Of a stretch of 64,000 nt of DNA, positions 9,079 through 17,351 are shown piece by piece. A program made the translations under genes and the position numbers. Under the pieces are notes generated by a model that was not told the origin of the DNA, did no database searches, and was given only the letters and a program-made list of their open reading frames with translations. The stretch lies in contig JAVJPW010000007.1 in assembly GCA_040217575.1 (NCBI GenBank), positions 310,001-374,000 on the forward strand, written 5' to 3'. Numbering within the stretch: position 1 is the stretch's first letter; each line of letters starts with the position of its first letter. The DNA comes from Pacificispira sp040217575. Lineage in GTDB: Bacteria > Pseudomonadota > Alphaproteobacteria > UBA8366 > Aestuariispiraceae.

Positions 9079-9954
9079 TCAGCCGCCCATCGCCGTTACC
9101 ATGGTGGAACCCAGTGCCGACGGACTGTCGGCCACAAGAATGCCTGCTGAACGCATCGCTTCCTGCTTGGATTCGGCCGTACCCTGCCCGCCGGAGATGA
9201 TGGCGCCGGCATGGCCCATTCGCTTACCCGGCGGTGCCGTGACACCCGCGATGAATCCGACCATGGGTTTCTTGACCTTGGACTGCTTGACAAACTCGGC
9301 CGCTTCCTCTTCCGCGGTGCCACCGATTTCACCGATCATCACGATGCCTTCCGTTTCATCGTCCGCCAGGAACTGTTCCAGACAGTCGATGAAGTTGGTG
9401 CCGTTGACCGGGTCCCCGCCGATACCGATGCAGGTCGACTGACCCATGCCGGTGGCCGTGGTCTGGGCGACCGCTTCGTAGGTCAAGGTGCCGGAACGGG
9501 ACACAACCCCGATCTTGCCGCGCTGATGAATGTGGCCGGGCATGATGCCGATCTTGCATTCGTCTGGCGTGATGATCCCGGGGCAGTTCGGGCCGATCAG
9601 CCGCGTTGCCGAATTGGCCAACGCGCGCTTCACCCGCACCATGTCCAGAACCGGGATACCTTCGGTGATGCAGACGGCCAGTTCCACTTCTGCATCGATC
9701 GCTTCCAAGATCGCATCGGCCGCGAACGGCGGCGGCACGTAAATGACGGATGCGTTGGCGCCCGTCGCTTCGACCGCTTCGGCCACGGTATCGAAAACCG
9801 GCAGGTCAAGATGCTTGGAGCCGCCCTTGCCCGGCGTCACGCCGCCGACCATCTTGGTCCCGTAAGCGATTGCCTGTTCGGAATGGAAGGTCCCCTGCGC
9901 ACCGGTAAAGCCCTGGCAGATGACCTTTGTGTCCTTGTTGACGAGAACGGCCAT
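9079..9954 (-). CDS. sucD: Succinyl-CoA synthetase alpha subunit
   Basis: The 291-residue alpha subunit binds CoA and carries the histidine that is phosphorylated during substrate-level ATP (or GTP) formation. The CoA-binding Rossmann region is N-terminal, starting with VICQGFTGAQG, and the active-site histidine is H248 in RMGHAGAI. Length matches the E. coli enzyme closely. Its ATG overlaps the sucC stop by one base (TGATG), a coupled arrangement that keeps the two subunits at equal levels. Confidence 0.97.
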   Translation of the reverse strand: MAVLVNKDTKVICQGFTGAQGTFHSEQAIAYGTKMVGGVTPGKGGSKHLDLPVFDTVAEAVEATGANASVIYVPPPFAADAILEAIDAEVELAVCITEGIPVLDMVRVKRALANSATRLIGPNCPGIITPDECKIGIMPGHIHQRGKIGVVSRSGTLTYEAVAQTTATGMGQSTCIGIGGDPVNGTNFIDCLEQFLADDETEGIVMIGEIGGTAEEEAAEFVKQSKVKKPMVGFIAGVTAPPGKRMGHAGAIISGGQGTAESKQEAMRSAGILVADSPSALGSTMVTAMGG

Positions 9955-11150
9955 CAGTTCGCCTCCTTCACCGCGGCGACAATCTTGATCGCCGCCTCTT
10001 CCAAATTGTCGGCGGAAATGATCGGCAAGCCCGATTCCGCCATGATTTTCTTACCCTGCTCCACGTTGGTGCCTTCAAGCCGCACGACAAGCGGCACATG
10101 CAGGTTCACCTCGCGAGATGCGGCGACGACCCCTTCGGCGATAACGTCGCACCGCATGATGCCGCCAAAAATATTCACCAGGATTCCTTCGACATTCGGG
10201 TCGGTTAGGATGATCTTGAATGCCTTGGTCACCCGTTCCTTTGTGGCGCCACCGCCGACATCCAGGAAGTTGGCAGGGTCACCGCCCTTCAGTTTGATGA
10301 TATCCATGGTTGCCATGGCAAGACCCGCGCCATTGACCATGCAGCCGATGGTGCCGTCCAGCTTGATGTAGTTCAGTTCATGCTTGGACGCTTCGAGTTC
10401 GGCCGGATCCTCTTCATCCTCGTCACGCATGTCCGCAACGTCGGAATGACGGAACAGGGCGTTGTCGTCGAAATTCATTTTCGCATCCAGCGCCATAACA
10501 TCGCCCGCACCGGTTACGACCAGCGGATTGATTTCCACCATGCTGGCATCCAGGTCCAGGAACGCCTTGTACATTGCCGTCAGGAATTTGGTCGCGCTTT
10601 TGACCTGTTTCCCTTCCAGTCCCAGGAAGAAGGCAATGCGCCGACAGTGAAAGCCCGAAATGCCGGACGCGGGATCGATCGAAACCTTGATGATCGCACT
10701 GGGGTCGCGTTCGGCAACCTCCTCGATCTCCATCCCGCCTTCGGCGGATGCCATGATGGTCACCCGACTGGTCGCCCTGTCGATCAGAAGTGACAGGTAG
10801 AGTTCGCGCGCAATGTCGCAGCCGTCTTCGATATAAAGGCGTTTGACTTCCTTGCCCGACGGGCCGGTCTGTTTCGTGACCAGAACGTGGCCCAGCATCC
10901 CCTTCGCGTTTTCGCGAACATCGTCGATGGATTTGGAAACGCGGACCCCGCCCTTGCCGTTCGGATCATCCGAAAAGCGACCGGCACCGCGGCCGCCCGC
11001 GTGGATCTGCGATTTAACGACCCAGATCGGGCCGCCCATGTCGTTTGCAGCCTGCACGGCTTCGTCCACCGTGTATGCGACTTTTCCGTCCGGCACCGCA
11101 ACGCCGAACCGGCGAAGCAGTTCCTTCGCCTGGTATTCATGAATATTCAT
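9954..11150 (-). CDS. sucC: Succinyl-CoA synthetase beta subunit
   Basis: The 398-residue ATP-grasp beta subunit converts succinyl-CoA, ADP or GDP and phosphate to succinate, ATP or GTP and CoA. The N-terminal MNIHEYQAKELL and the HAGGRG nucleotide-binding loop are typical, as is the Gly-rich GGGATKERV phosphohistidine-side segment near the end. It is the first gene of the suc operon. In many alphaproteobacteria mdh precedes it; here there is instead a long gap shared with the divergent RNA helicase gene. Confidence 0.97.
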   Translation of the reverse strand: MNIHEYQAKELLRRFGVAVPDGKVAYTVDEAVQAANDMGGPIWVVKSQIHAGGRGAGRFSDDPNGKGGVRVSKSIDDVRENAKGMLGHVLVTKQTGPSGKEVKRLYIEDGCDIARELYLSLLIDRATSRVTIMASAEGGMEIEEVAERDPSAIIKVSIDPASGISGFHCRRIAFFLGLEGKQVKSATKFLTAMYKAFLDLDASMVEINPLVVTGAGDVMALDAKMNFDDNALFRHSDVADMRDEDEEDPAELEASKHELNYIKLDGTIGCMVNGAGLAMATMDIIKLKGGDPANFLDVGGGATKERVTKAFKIILTDPNVEGILVNIFGGIMRCDVIAEGVVAASREVNLHVPLVVRLEGTNVEQGKKIMAESGLPIISADNLEEAAIKIVAAVKEAN

Positions 11151-11347
11151 TGGGTCCGATTACCCCTCGGCCTTACATGATGAGATAGCAATACGGGCGG
11201 CTTCGCACATGCGGCGAACACACCGCCTGCGCTATAGGGAACGACGTTGTAGTTCATTGCCAGAACATTCGCCTGCGTCATTCGGTCCCCCCGATGCGGC
11301 GTCCTTTCTGATTGGTTCATACGTGGCTGCCGCTGATTGACCGGTGT

Positions 11348-11375
11348 ACAATATCAGGCATTCAGTCCTGTTCAA
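11348..11375 (-). promoter_or_regulatory. Candidate sigma-70-type promoter for sucC
   Basis: On the minus strand TTGAAC (11375-11370) and TATTGT (11353-11348) are separated by 16 bases. Transcription would begin about 190 bases upstream of the sucC ATG. The match is moderate and other sites in the region cannot be excluded. Confidence 0.3.
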
Positions 11376-11456
11376 CCGCCTTGACCGGGTGAAATGGCTA
11401 TCGGGACCCCACCGACGCACTTCTTCGCGCACGCAGCATAATCCCGGCGTATTTAT

Positions 11457-11485
11457 TTGACATTCGTGCCGATGCCGCCTATGTG
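11457..11485 (+). promoter_or_regulatory. Candidate sigma-70-type promoter for rhlE
   Basis: A perfect -35 TTGACA (11457-11462) is followed after 17 bases by TATGTG (11480-11485). This predicts a start near 11492 and an untranslated leader of a little over 200 bases before the helicase ATG. Long leaders are typical of cold-regulated RNA helicase genes. Confidence 0.4.
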
Positions 11486-11706
11486 CAGCGCACAACAAAC
11501 GACGCCATAACGGCGGTCGTTTCCTGGGCCCTCGCGAAGCGTGCAGACGGCGTCCCGGACAGTCGGCGAAATGGCCGACCCGGCGCCCTAATTTTCCCGA
11601 ACGGCCCCCATCCACTCCCACAGGCGGTGCGCGCTCCTTGGGCGCTTTTATGAAAGACGCGGCGTCGCCGATATGTTGGCGGGCGCGGCGGAACGGTACG
11701 TATTAC

Positions 11707-13062
<1,356 letters not shown>

Positions 13063-13376
13063 CAGTCGAATTCTTCAGGGATGCGGTCGTTCGAAATGCT
13101 GCATCCCTGACGCCCCTGACCATGGGCCCTTCGCCTGTTCAACCGTCATACTGAATCCGAATGATTCGTACGGACGGCGGGGCGCACCCAGCCCGGTGAA
13201 AGTCGTAAGATAGGTGGCAGCGCGCATGGAGTGCGGACCGCGGAGAGCTTACTCCCGCACGACGCGACCGCTCGTCCCGTTAAGCGTCAAGCAAATAGCT
13301 CGACGCTGCTTGCTTGAGTGATTTGTGGAATTGAAAAGGCGGAGGCTGGTAGCGCGAACATTGCCGCGCCACACAT
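13063..13376. other. Intergenic region downstream of rhlE
   Basis: These 314 bases carry no recognisable gene. The first part holds a strong inverted repeat just after the helicase stop. Further on there is a weak AAGCGTC/GACGCTGCTT repeat near 13280. I looked for tRNA, 4.5S RNA and 6S RNA hallmarks and found none that I could defend. Confidence 0.5.
13075..13110 (+). terminator. Stem-loop after rhlE, possible terminator without U-tract
   Basis: TCAGGGATGC and its exact reverse complement GCATCCCTGA are separated by 16 bases, 12 bases after the rhlE stop. The 10-bp stem is well placed for 3'-end formation or RNA stabilisation. No run of T follows, so classic intrinsic termination is uncertain. 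Confidence 0.4.
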
Positions 13377-13580
13377 TCAGGCGAGGAGGTTTACGACCTG
13401 CCCGCGCCCTTCTGCATTCAGGCGCTGGGGTCCGGACGACAATTCACCGGAACCCGACGTTTGTGCGACCAGCTGCACGACCTGTTCTTGCGCGTCGAAG
13501 TCCTGCTTCAACGCGGCAATCGCCACATCCTGTTGGAATTGAACATGATTCAGCGCAACTGCGCCCAAGAAGTCTGCCAT
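13377..13580 (-). CDS. Small YjfB-like putative motility protein
   Basis: A 67-residue protein. Its N-terminal half (ALNHVQFQQDVAIAALKQ) matches the pattern of the YjfB motility family: a short amphipathic helix rich in Gln, Val and Ala followed by Lys and Asp/Glu-Gln turns. YjfB proteins are about 60-70 residues, accompany flagellar genes in many bacteria and have no known biochemical role. The ATG at 13580 has GGAGA six bases upstream; a TTG four codons earlier is less likely. It follows the cyclophilin gene on the same strand by about 95 bases, with an AT-rich stretch and a hairpin in between. No flagellar genes are in the window. Confidence 0.6.
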   Translation of the reverse strand: MADFLGAVALNHVQFQQDVAIAALKQDFDAQEQVVQLVAQTSGSGELSSGPQRLNAEGRGQVVNLLA

Positions 13581-13603
13581 CGGATTCTCCAACGCTTTTT
13601 CAC

Positions 13604-13622
13604 GGTTCGCCTTCTGCGAACC
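13604..13622 (-). other. Perfect hairpin in the leader of the YjfB-like gene
   Basis: GGTTCGC and GCGAACC form a 7-bp stem with a 5-base loop, about 24 bases upstream of the small gene's ATG and just before its ribosome-binding site. It could mark the 3' end of the cyclophilin transcript or affect translation of the small gene. No U-tract follows in either direction. Confidence 0.3.
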
Positions 13623-13675
13623 GCCAAAATATTACTTAAAAAGTAAATAAATTGCAAACGTCGGGGCGTTTTTCC

Positions 13676-14242
13676 CTATTGAACGTCGGCGGCTACACGG
13701 ACACTGATCATCGCATCCGGGTCCGTCACCGAACCGCTGCGGCCGGCCCCACGCTTGATCTGGTCGACGACATCCATGCCTTCGACCACCTGTCCCCAGA
13801 CAGTGTACTGGCCGTTCAGGAAGGAACAGTCGTCAAAGCAGATGAACCACTGGCTGTTTGCGGAGTCGGGGTCGTTCGTTCGCGCCATGCCGACTGTACC
13901 GCGAATATAGGGGGCGTTCGTAAATTCCTCGCCCAGATCCGGATAGGTCGACCCGCCGGTGCCGGTGCCGGTCGGATCCCCCGTCTGCGCCATGAACCCT
14001 TCGATTACGCGGTGAAAGACGACGCCGTCATAGAAACCGTCGCGCGCCAGCGTCTTTATCCGGTCCACATGGTTGGGTGCCAGGTCCGGGCGCAGTTCGA
14101 TGACGATCTGGCCGAATTCCATTTCGATCAAAAGCGTGTTTTCCGGATCCTGCGCGGCGGCACCCCCCGCCGTCGTGGCGGAAAGGGTAAGACCGATGGC
14201 AAAGGCAAAACGGCGAAGCGCGCGGCGTCTGATTGAAAACAT
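13676..14242 (-). CDS. Periplasmic cyclophilin-type peptidyl-prolyl isomerase
   Basis: The 188-residue protein starts with a basic n-region and hydrophobic core ending at about residue 30 (GGAAA|QD), a Sec signal peptide. The mature part is a cyclophilin with the catalytic and binding motifs YDGVVFHRVI, GFMAQTGDPTGTG and ANSQWFI. It would catalyse cis-trans isomerisation of prolyl bonds during folding of exported proteins. Many alphaproteobacteria encode an exported and a cytoplasmic copy; only this one is in the window. Confidence 0.92.
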   Translation of the reverse strand: MFSIRRRALRRFAFAIGLTLSATTAGGAAAQDPENTLLIEMEFGQIVIELRPDLAPNHVDRIKTLARDGFYDGVVFHRVIEGFMAQTGDPTGTGTGGSTYPDLGEEFTNAPYIRGTVGMARTNDPDSANSQWFICFDDCSFLNGQYTVWGQVVEGMDVVDQIKRGAGRSGSVTDPDAMISVRVAADVQ

Positions 14243-14357
14243 GGAATTTCCTGTCCTATAGAGATTTCAGTTCCGAATTAGGGGGCAACAGATAGCCCGC
14301 GCAGACAGACGGGTAAACCCGCCATATTGCGAATTTTTGGGTGTCGGAAGGTATCGA

Positions 14358-15383
14358 CTATCGGGGCCGCAACATGCCAAGCGGCTTACGCCGTGCGCCC
14401 ATCAGGGCCTGGACGGCGACGGTGACCAGAACGATCCCACCGCCCAAAAGAACCAGATCGCGTGGCACCTCCCCAAAAAACAGCCAAAGCCAAAGCGGTG
14501 CGCAAACGGTTTCAAGCATGCCAAGCAAAAGAAGTTGGACGGCGGGAACATACTTCGCACCCATTGTGAAGAACATGTACCCAATGCCAAGCTGCCAAAT
14601 TCCGCCAACCATCAGCCAGAACAGGTCCATCGGCGGAATGGGCGAAATCCCCATCATGATCATTCCGGTCACACAGACCAGCAGACTGGCATAGATCGCG
14701 GACGCGCGGGTATCCGCCTCGGGTCGAAGTCGGATTGTGACACTGAAACTGGCATAGCAAAGGCTGGACGCAAGCCCGATCAAGTTCCCGGCAAGCGACC
14801 CGCCACCCAGACTGTCGCCGATCATGATCCCCATGCCCAGGATTACGAAAGGGAAACCAATCAGGGTCGCGAGCCGCACCGGCTCCCCCAATACGATGCG
14901 GGCCAGAAACGCCGCAAAAATCGGCGCCGCCGCAATCATGAACAACACGTTCGCAATCGTCGTGTAGGAAATGGCAAGAACATAGAAAATACTGGAACCG
15001 GCCAGAAGTATGCCGGTTATCATGACCGGCCAGCCGCCACCGATCAGCGCGGCATCCGTCTTCCGGCCATGGCGCGCAACAATCATGCCCAACATGAACG
15101 GCAGTACCAGAAACCAGCGGTACGCCATCATCTGCCACGGGTCTGTGACCGATATGATGCGAAAGACCAGGTGGCCGATGCTCCAGATCAGGGCGGCCGT
15201 CACAACCAGCCCGACACCGATCAGGTATTTTCGCGTATCGTCCACCGCTTCGGGTGGAACTTCGATGACCGCCGGCTGGACAACCGTGTCGTCCGGCGCA
15301 TGGACCGTCTCTTCAATATCCGGCGCATCGAGGCCCGCCAGATGCCTGGCCTGATCCAGGGCGGGGCTGCTGGTGGCGTTCAC
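14358..15383 (-). CDS. EamA/DMT family transporter
   Basis: A 341-residue protein with about ten membrane segments arranged as two EamA repeats, typical of drug/metabolite exporters of the DMT superfamily. The cytoplasmic N-terminal 50 residues are acidic and poorly conserved. The start is set at a GTG (15383) with GGAGA seven bases upstream; the frame is open to an ATG at 15449, giving a longer, basic and less likely N-terminus. The substrate cannot be told from sequence. It sits between unrelated single genes and looks monocistronic. Confidence 0.82.
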   Translation of the reverse strand: MNATSSPALDQARHLAGLDAPDIEETVHAPDDTVVQPAVIEVPPEAVDDTRKYLIGVGLVVTAALIWSIGHLVFRIISVTDPWQMMAYRWFLVLPFMLGMIVARHGRKTDAALIGGGWPVMITGILLAGSSIFYVLAISYTTIANVLFMIAAAPIFAAFLARIVLGEPVRLATLIGFPFVILGMGIMIGDSLGGGSLAGNLIGLASSLCYASFSVTIRLRPEADTRASAIYASLLVCVTGMIMMGISPIPPMDLFWLMVGGIWQLGIGYMFFTMGAKYVPAVQLLLLGMLETVCAPLWLWLFFGEVPRDLVLLGGGIVLVTVAVQALMGARRKPLGMLRPR

Positions 15384-15551
15384 GCGCAATCTCCATCGGT
15401 CCAACCGTACATGAACCCCTTTTGCGCGCCGGGAAGACGCCGCGTCCAACGCAAATAATTCGGATGCTTATTCAAGAATTCGATTAACCATCCGGCCCTA
15501 ATTCTTTCGGGGCCGCTTCCGCTTTTGCGAATCAATGATTATCTATCCTTC

Positions 15552-16157
15552 ATGCGAAGCATGATCGGGATTCTGACAGCATTTTTGGTTGCGCTTTCCA
15601 GCGCCGCAACGGTGCCTGCGCAGGACATCCCGCTGCTGGTCGAAATCGACGTCGAAGACCCGTTCGACGGCAGTCACTGGACCGGCGTGCGGCTTGCTTC
15701 CGAAAACCGACAGGCGTTCCTGTTCCTGTTCTGCGACGACGACAATACGAACCCGCGAATCGTTTTTGCCCATGGCCAGGCGATCCACGACCCGACAAAA
15801 CCGATCGGCTACGAAATTGCCGTCGATGGCGCAGAAAGCGAAACGCACTATTTCACGGTCCTGCCGAACCGGAACAGCGCCGTCTTTTTCGTGCGAACCG
15901 CCCAGATGTATGAAGACCGGTTCGGGACATCCCCGCCGGTATTCAACGAACAGACCCGCGCGGTGAACCCGCAGTATATCGCCTGGACCGACAATATTTA
16001 TAACCATCTGACACAAAAGCTGTTTTTCGGCGAAATAGCGTCATTTCGTTTTACGGACGGGAACAGCCAGCCACATGGGTATTCCTTCCGGCTTCTGCCG
16101 CTTTCGGACCATATCGGGCGTCTGCGGGACTGTTACGAACCGCCCTGGGTTTTCTGA
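15552..16157 (+). CDS. Secreted protein of unknown function
   Basis: About 201 residues with an N-terminal signal peptide (hydrophobic LTAFLVALSSAATVPAQ, cleavage after the Ala-Gln region). The mature protein is acidic and rich in aromatic residues, with no membrane segment and only two cysteines. I do not recognise the family. The start is chosen at the ATG nearest the signal peptide; a TTG at 15525 and an ATG at 15561 are alternatives, and no strong ribosome-binding site decides between them. Its beta-rich, polar character suggests a small periplasmic domain. Confidence 0.6.
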   Translation: MRSMIGILTAFLVALSSAATVPAQDIPLLVEIDVEDPFDGSHWTGVRLASENRQAFLFLFCDDDNTNPRIVFAHGQAIHDPTKPIGYEIAVDGAESETHYFTVLPNRNSAVFFVRTAQMYEDRFGTSPPVFNEQTRAVNPQYIAWTDNIYNHLTQKLFFGEIASFRFTDGNSQPHGYSFRLLPLSDHIGRLRDCYEPPWVF

Positions 16158-16227
16158 CCGGACACATAGTCCAGGCGCAATGAATTCGGCCCTGAATGAC
16201 TGGGACGAATTAACGCGTCCGACAGCG

Positions 16228-16256
16228 TTGATTCACACTAAAGCGATGTCTATTGT
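16228..16256 (+). promoter_or_regulatory. Candidate promoter for glyQ
   Basis: TTGATT (16228-16233) and TATTGT (16251-16256) are 17 bases apart. Transcription would start near 16263, about 50 bases upstream of the glyQ ATG. Both hexamers fit the sigma-70 consensus reasonably and nothing better lies nearby. Confidence 0.45.
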
Positions 16257-16313
16257 GCGCCGCACCGTAACGACCTGAGCGGCCCGATACCGCACCCGGA
16301 ACCCCGTTTTTCG

Positions 16314-17207
16314 ATGAGCCAGTCCGACGACACGACACCCACCTTTCAGGACATGATCCTGAAGCTGCATGCCTATTGGTCCAGGGAAGGCTGTGCCATC
16401 CTGCAGCCGTATGACATGGAAGTCGGCGCCGGGACGTTTCATTGGGCGACGACCCTGCGGTCGCTGGGTTCCAAACCTTGGAAAGCCGCCTATGTTCAAC
16501 CGTCCCGCCGACCGACGGACGGCCGGTACGGGGAAAACCCGAACCGTCTGCAGCATTATTATCAGTATCAGGTGATCCTGAAGCCGTCGCCCGCCGACAG
16601 CCAGGATCTGTATCTGGGTTCGCTGAAGGCGATCGGCCTGGATCCGATGGACCACGATATCCGCTTTGTCGAAGACGACTGGGAAAGCCCGACCCTGGGG
16701 GCCTGGGGCCTGGGCTGGGAGGTCTGGTGCGACGGAATGGAAGTCAGTCAGTTCACCTATTTCCAACAGGTCGGCGGTTTCGACTGCAACCCTGTGTCGA
16801 CGGAACTGACCTATGGCCTGGAACGGCTGGCCATGTATGTCCAGGGCGTCGAAAACGTCTATGACCTGAAATTCAGCCGCGACATGTCTTATGGCGACGT
16901 CTATCACAAGGCAGAGGTCGAATATTCAAAGCATAATTTCGAACTGGCCGGGACGGACATGATCCTGCGTCATTTCGAAGATGCCGAAGCCGAATGCGCG
17001 AACCTGATCGCGGGCGGGGTCGCCCTGCCAGCCTATGACCAGTGCCTGAAGGCAAGTCATCTGTTCAACCTGTTGGATGCACGCGGCGTAATTTCCGTCA
17101 CCGAACGCCAGGCCTATATCGGCCGGGTCCGGGCGCTGGCGCGGATGTGCGCCGAACAGTTCCTGCGCAACGAAGGGGAATTGCCGGAGGGGTGGGGTTC
17201 ATGGTGA
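16314..17207 (+). CDS. glyQ: Glycyl-tRNA synthetase alpha subunit
   Basis: The 297-residue catalytic subunit of the bacterial alpha2-beta2 glycyl-tRNA synthetase activates glycine with ATP. The N-terminal TFQDMILKLHAYW and the class II motif 2 region RPTDGRYGENPNRLQHYYQ are unmistakable. Length equals the family norm. It precedes glyS with a 144-base gap. That gap is unusually long for this pair and holds a degenerate palindromic repeat. Confidence 0.97.
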   Translation: MSQSDDTTPTFQDMILKLHAYWSREGCAILQPYDMEVGAGTFHWATTLRSLGSKPWKAAYVQPSRRPTDGRYGENPNRLQHYYQYQVILKPSPADSQDLYLGSLKAIGLDPMDHDIRFVEDDWESPTLGAWGLGWEVWCDGMEVSQFTYFQQVGGFDCNPVSTELTYGLERLAMYVQGVENVYDLKFSRDMSYGDVYHKAEVEYSKHNFELAGTDMILRHFEDAEAECANLIAGGVALPAYDQCLKASHLFNLLDARGVISVTERQAYIGRVRALARMCAEQFLRNEGELPEGWGSW

Positions 17208-17245
17208 TTATGTCTCTGAATCCCGCCGCCAAGTCTAGTCTGTTT

Positions 17246-17329
17246 GCTACCCTTGCGAAGGCAAAGGTACAGGTCGCATCCCTTCGGCGGTGCCTGCGGC
17301 TTTGGATTCCGATCTTCGTGGAAATGACC
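17246..17329. repeat. Degenerate REP-like palindromic repeat between glyQ and glyS
   Basis: Two imperfect hairpin arms lie about 40 bases apart: TACC-c-TTGC-GAAG-GCAA-a-GGTA at 17248-17269, and GGATTCC followed by CTTCG and GGAAATGAC around 17304-17328. The right arm resembles the GGATTCCCGCCTTCGCGGGA palindrome scattered in many proteobacterial genomes, and the left arm its inverse. The copy has decayed, so it is probably an old insertion in the operon. Confidence 0.45.
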
Positions 17330-17351
17330 GTGGTGCGAGGGAGACACAGCA

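Larger units (their letters stand above)
11151..11706. other. Divergent intergenic region between sucC and rhlE
   Basis: No convincing gene lies in these 556 bases: the open frames have a composition unlike proteins and no ribosome-binding sites. The region must hold the promoters for the suc operon (leftward) and for the helicase (rightward). Candidates for both are listed separately. I see no riboswitch or tRNA. Confidence 0.6.

Noticed and set aside
11232..11621. A 129-codon minus-strand frame in the sucC-rhlE gap
   Set aside because: Arg-rich shadow-type composition, no ribosome-binding site, and it covers the likely promoters.
13180..13330. Possible structured RNA downstream of rhlE
   Set aside because: Several short repeats can be drawn but none forms the hallmark folds of 6S, 4.5S or tRNA, so I list it only as intergenic.
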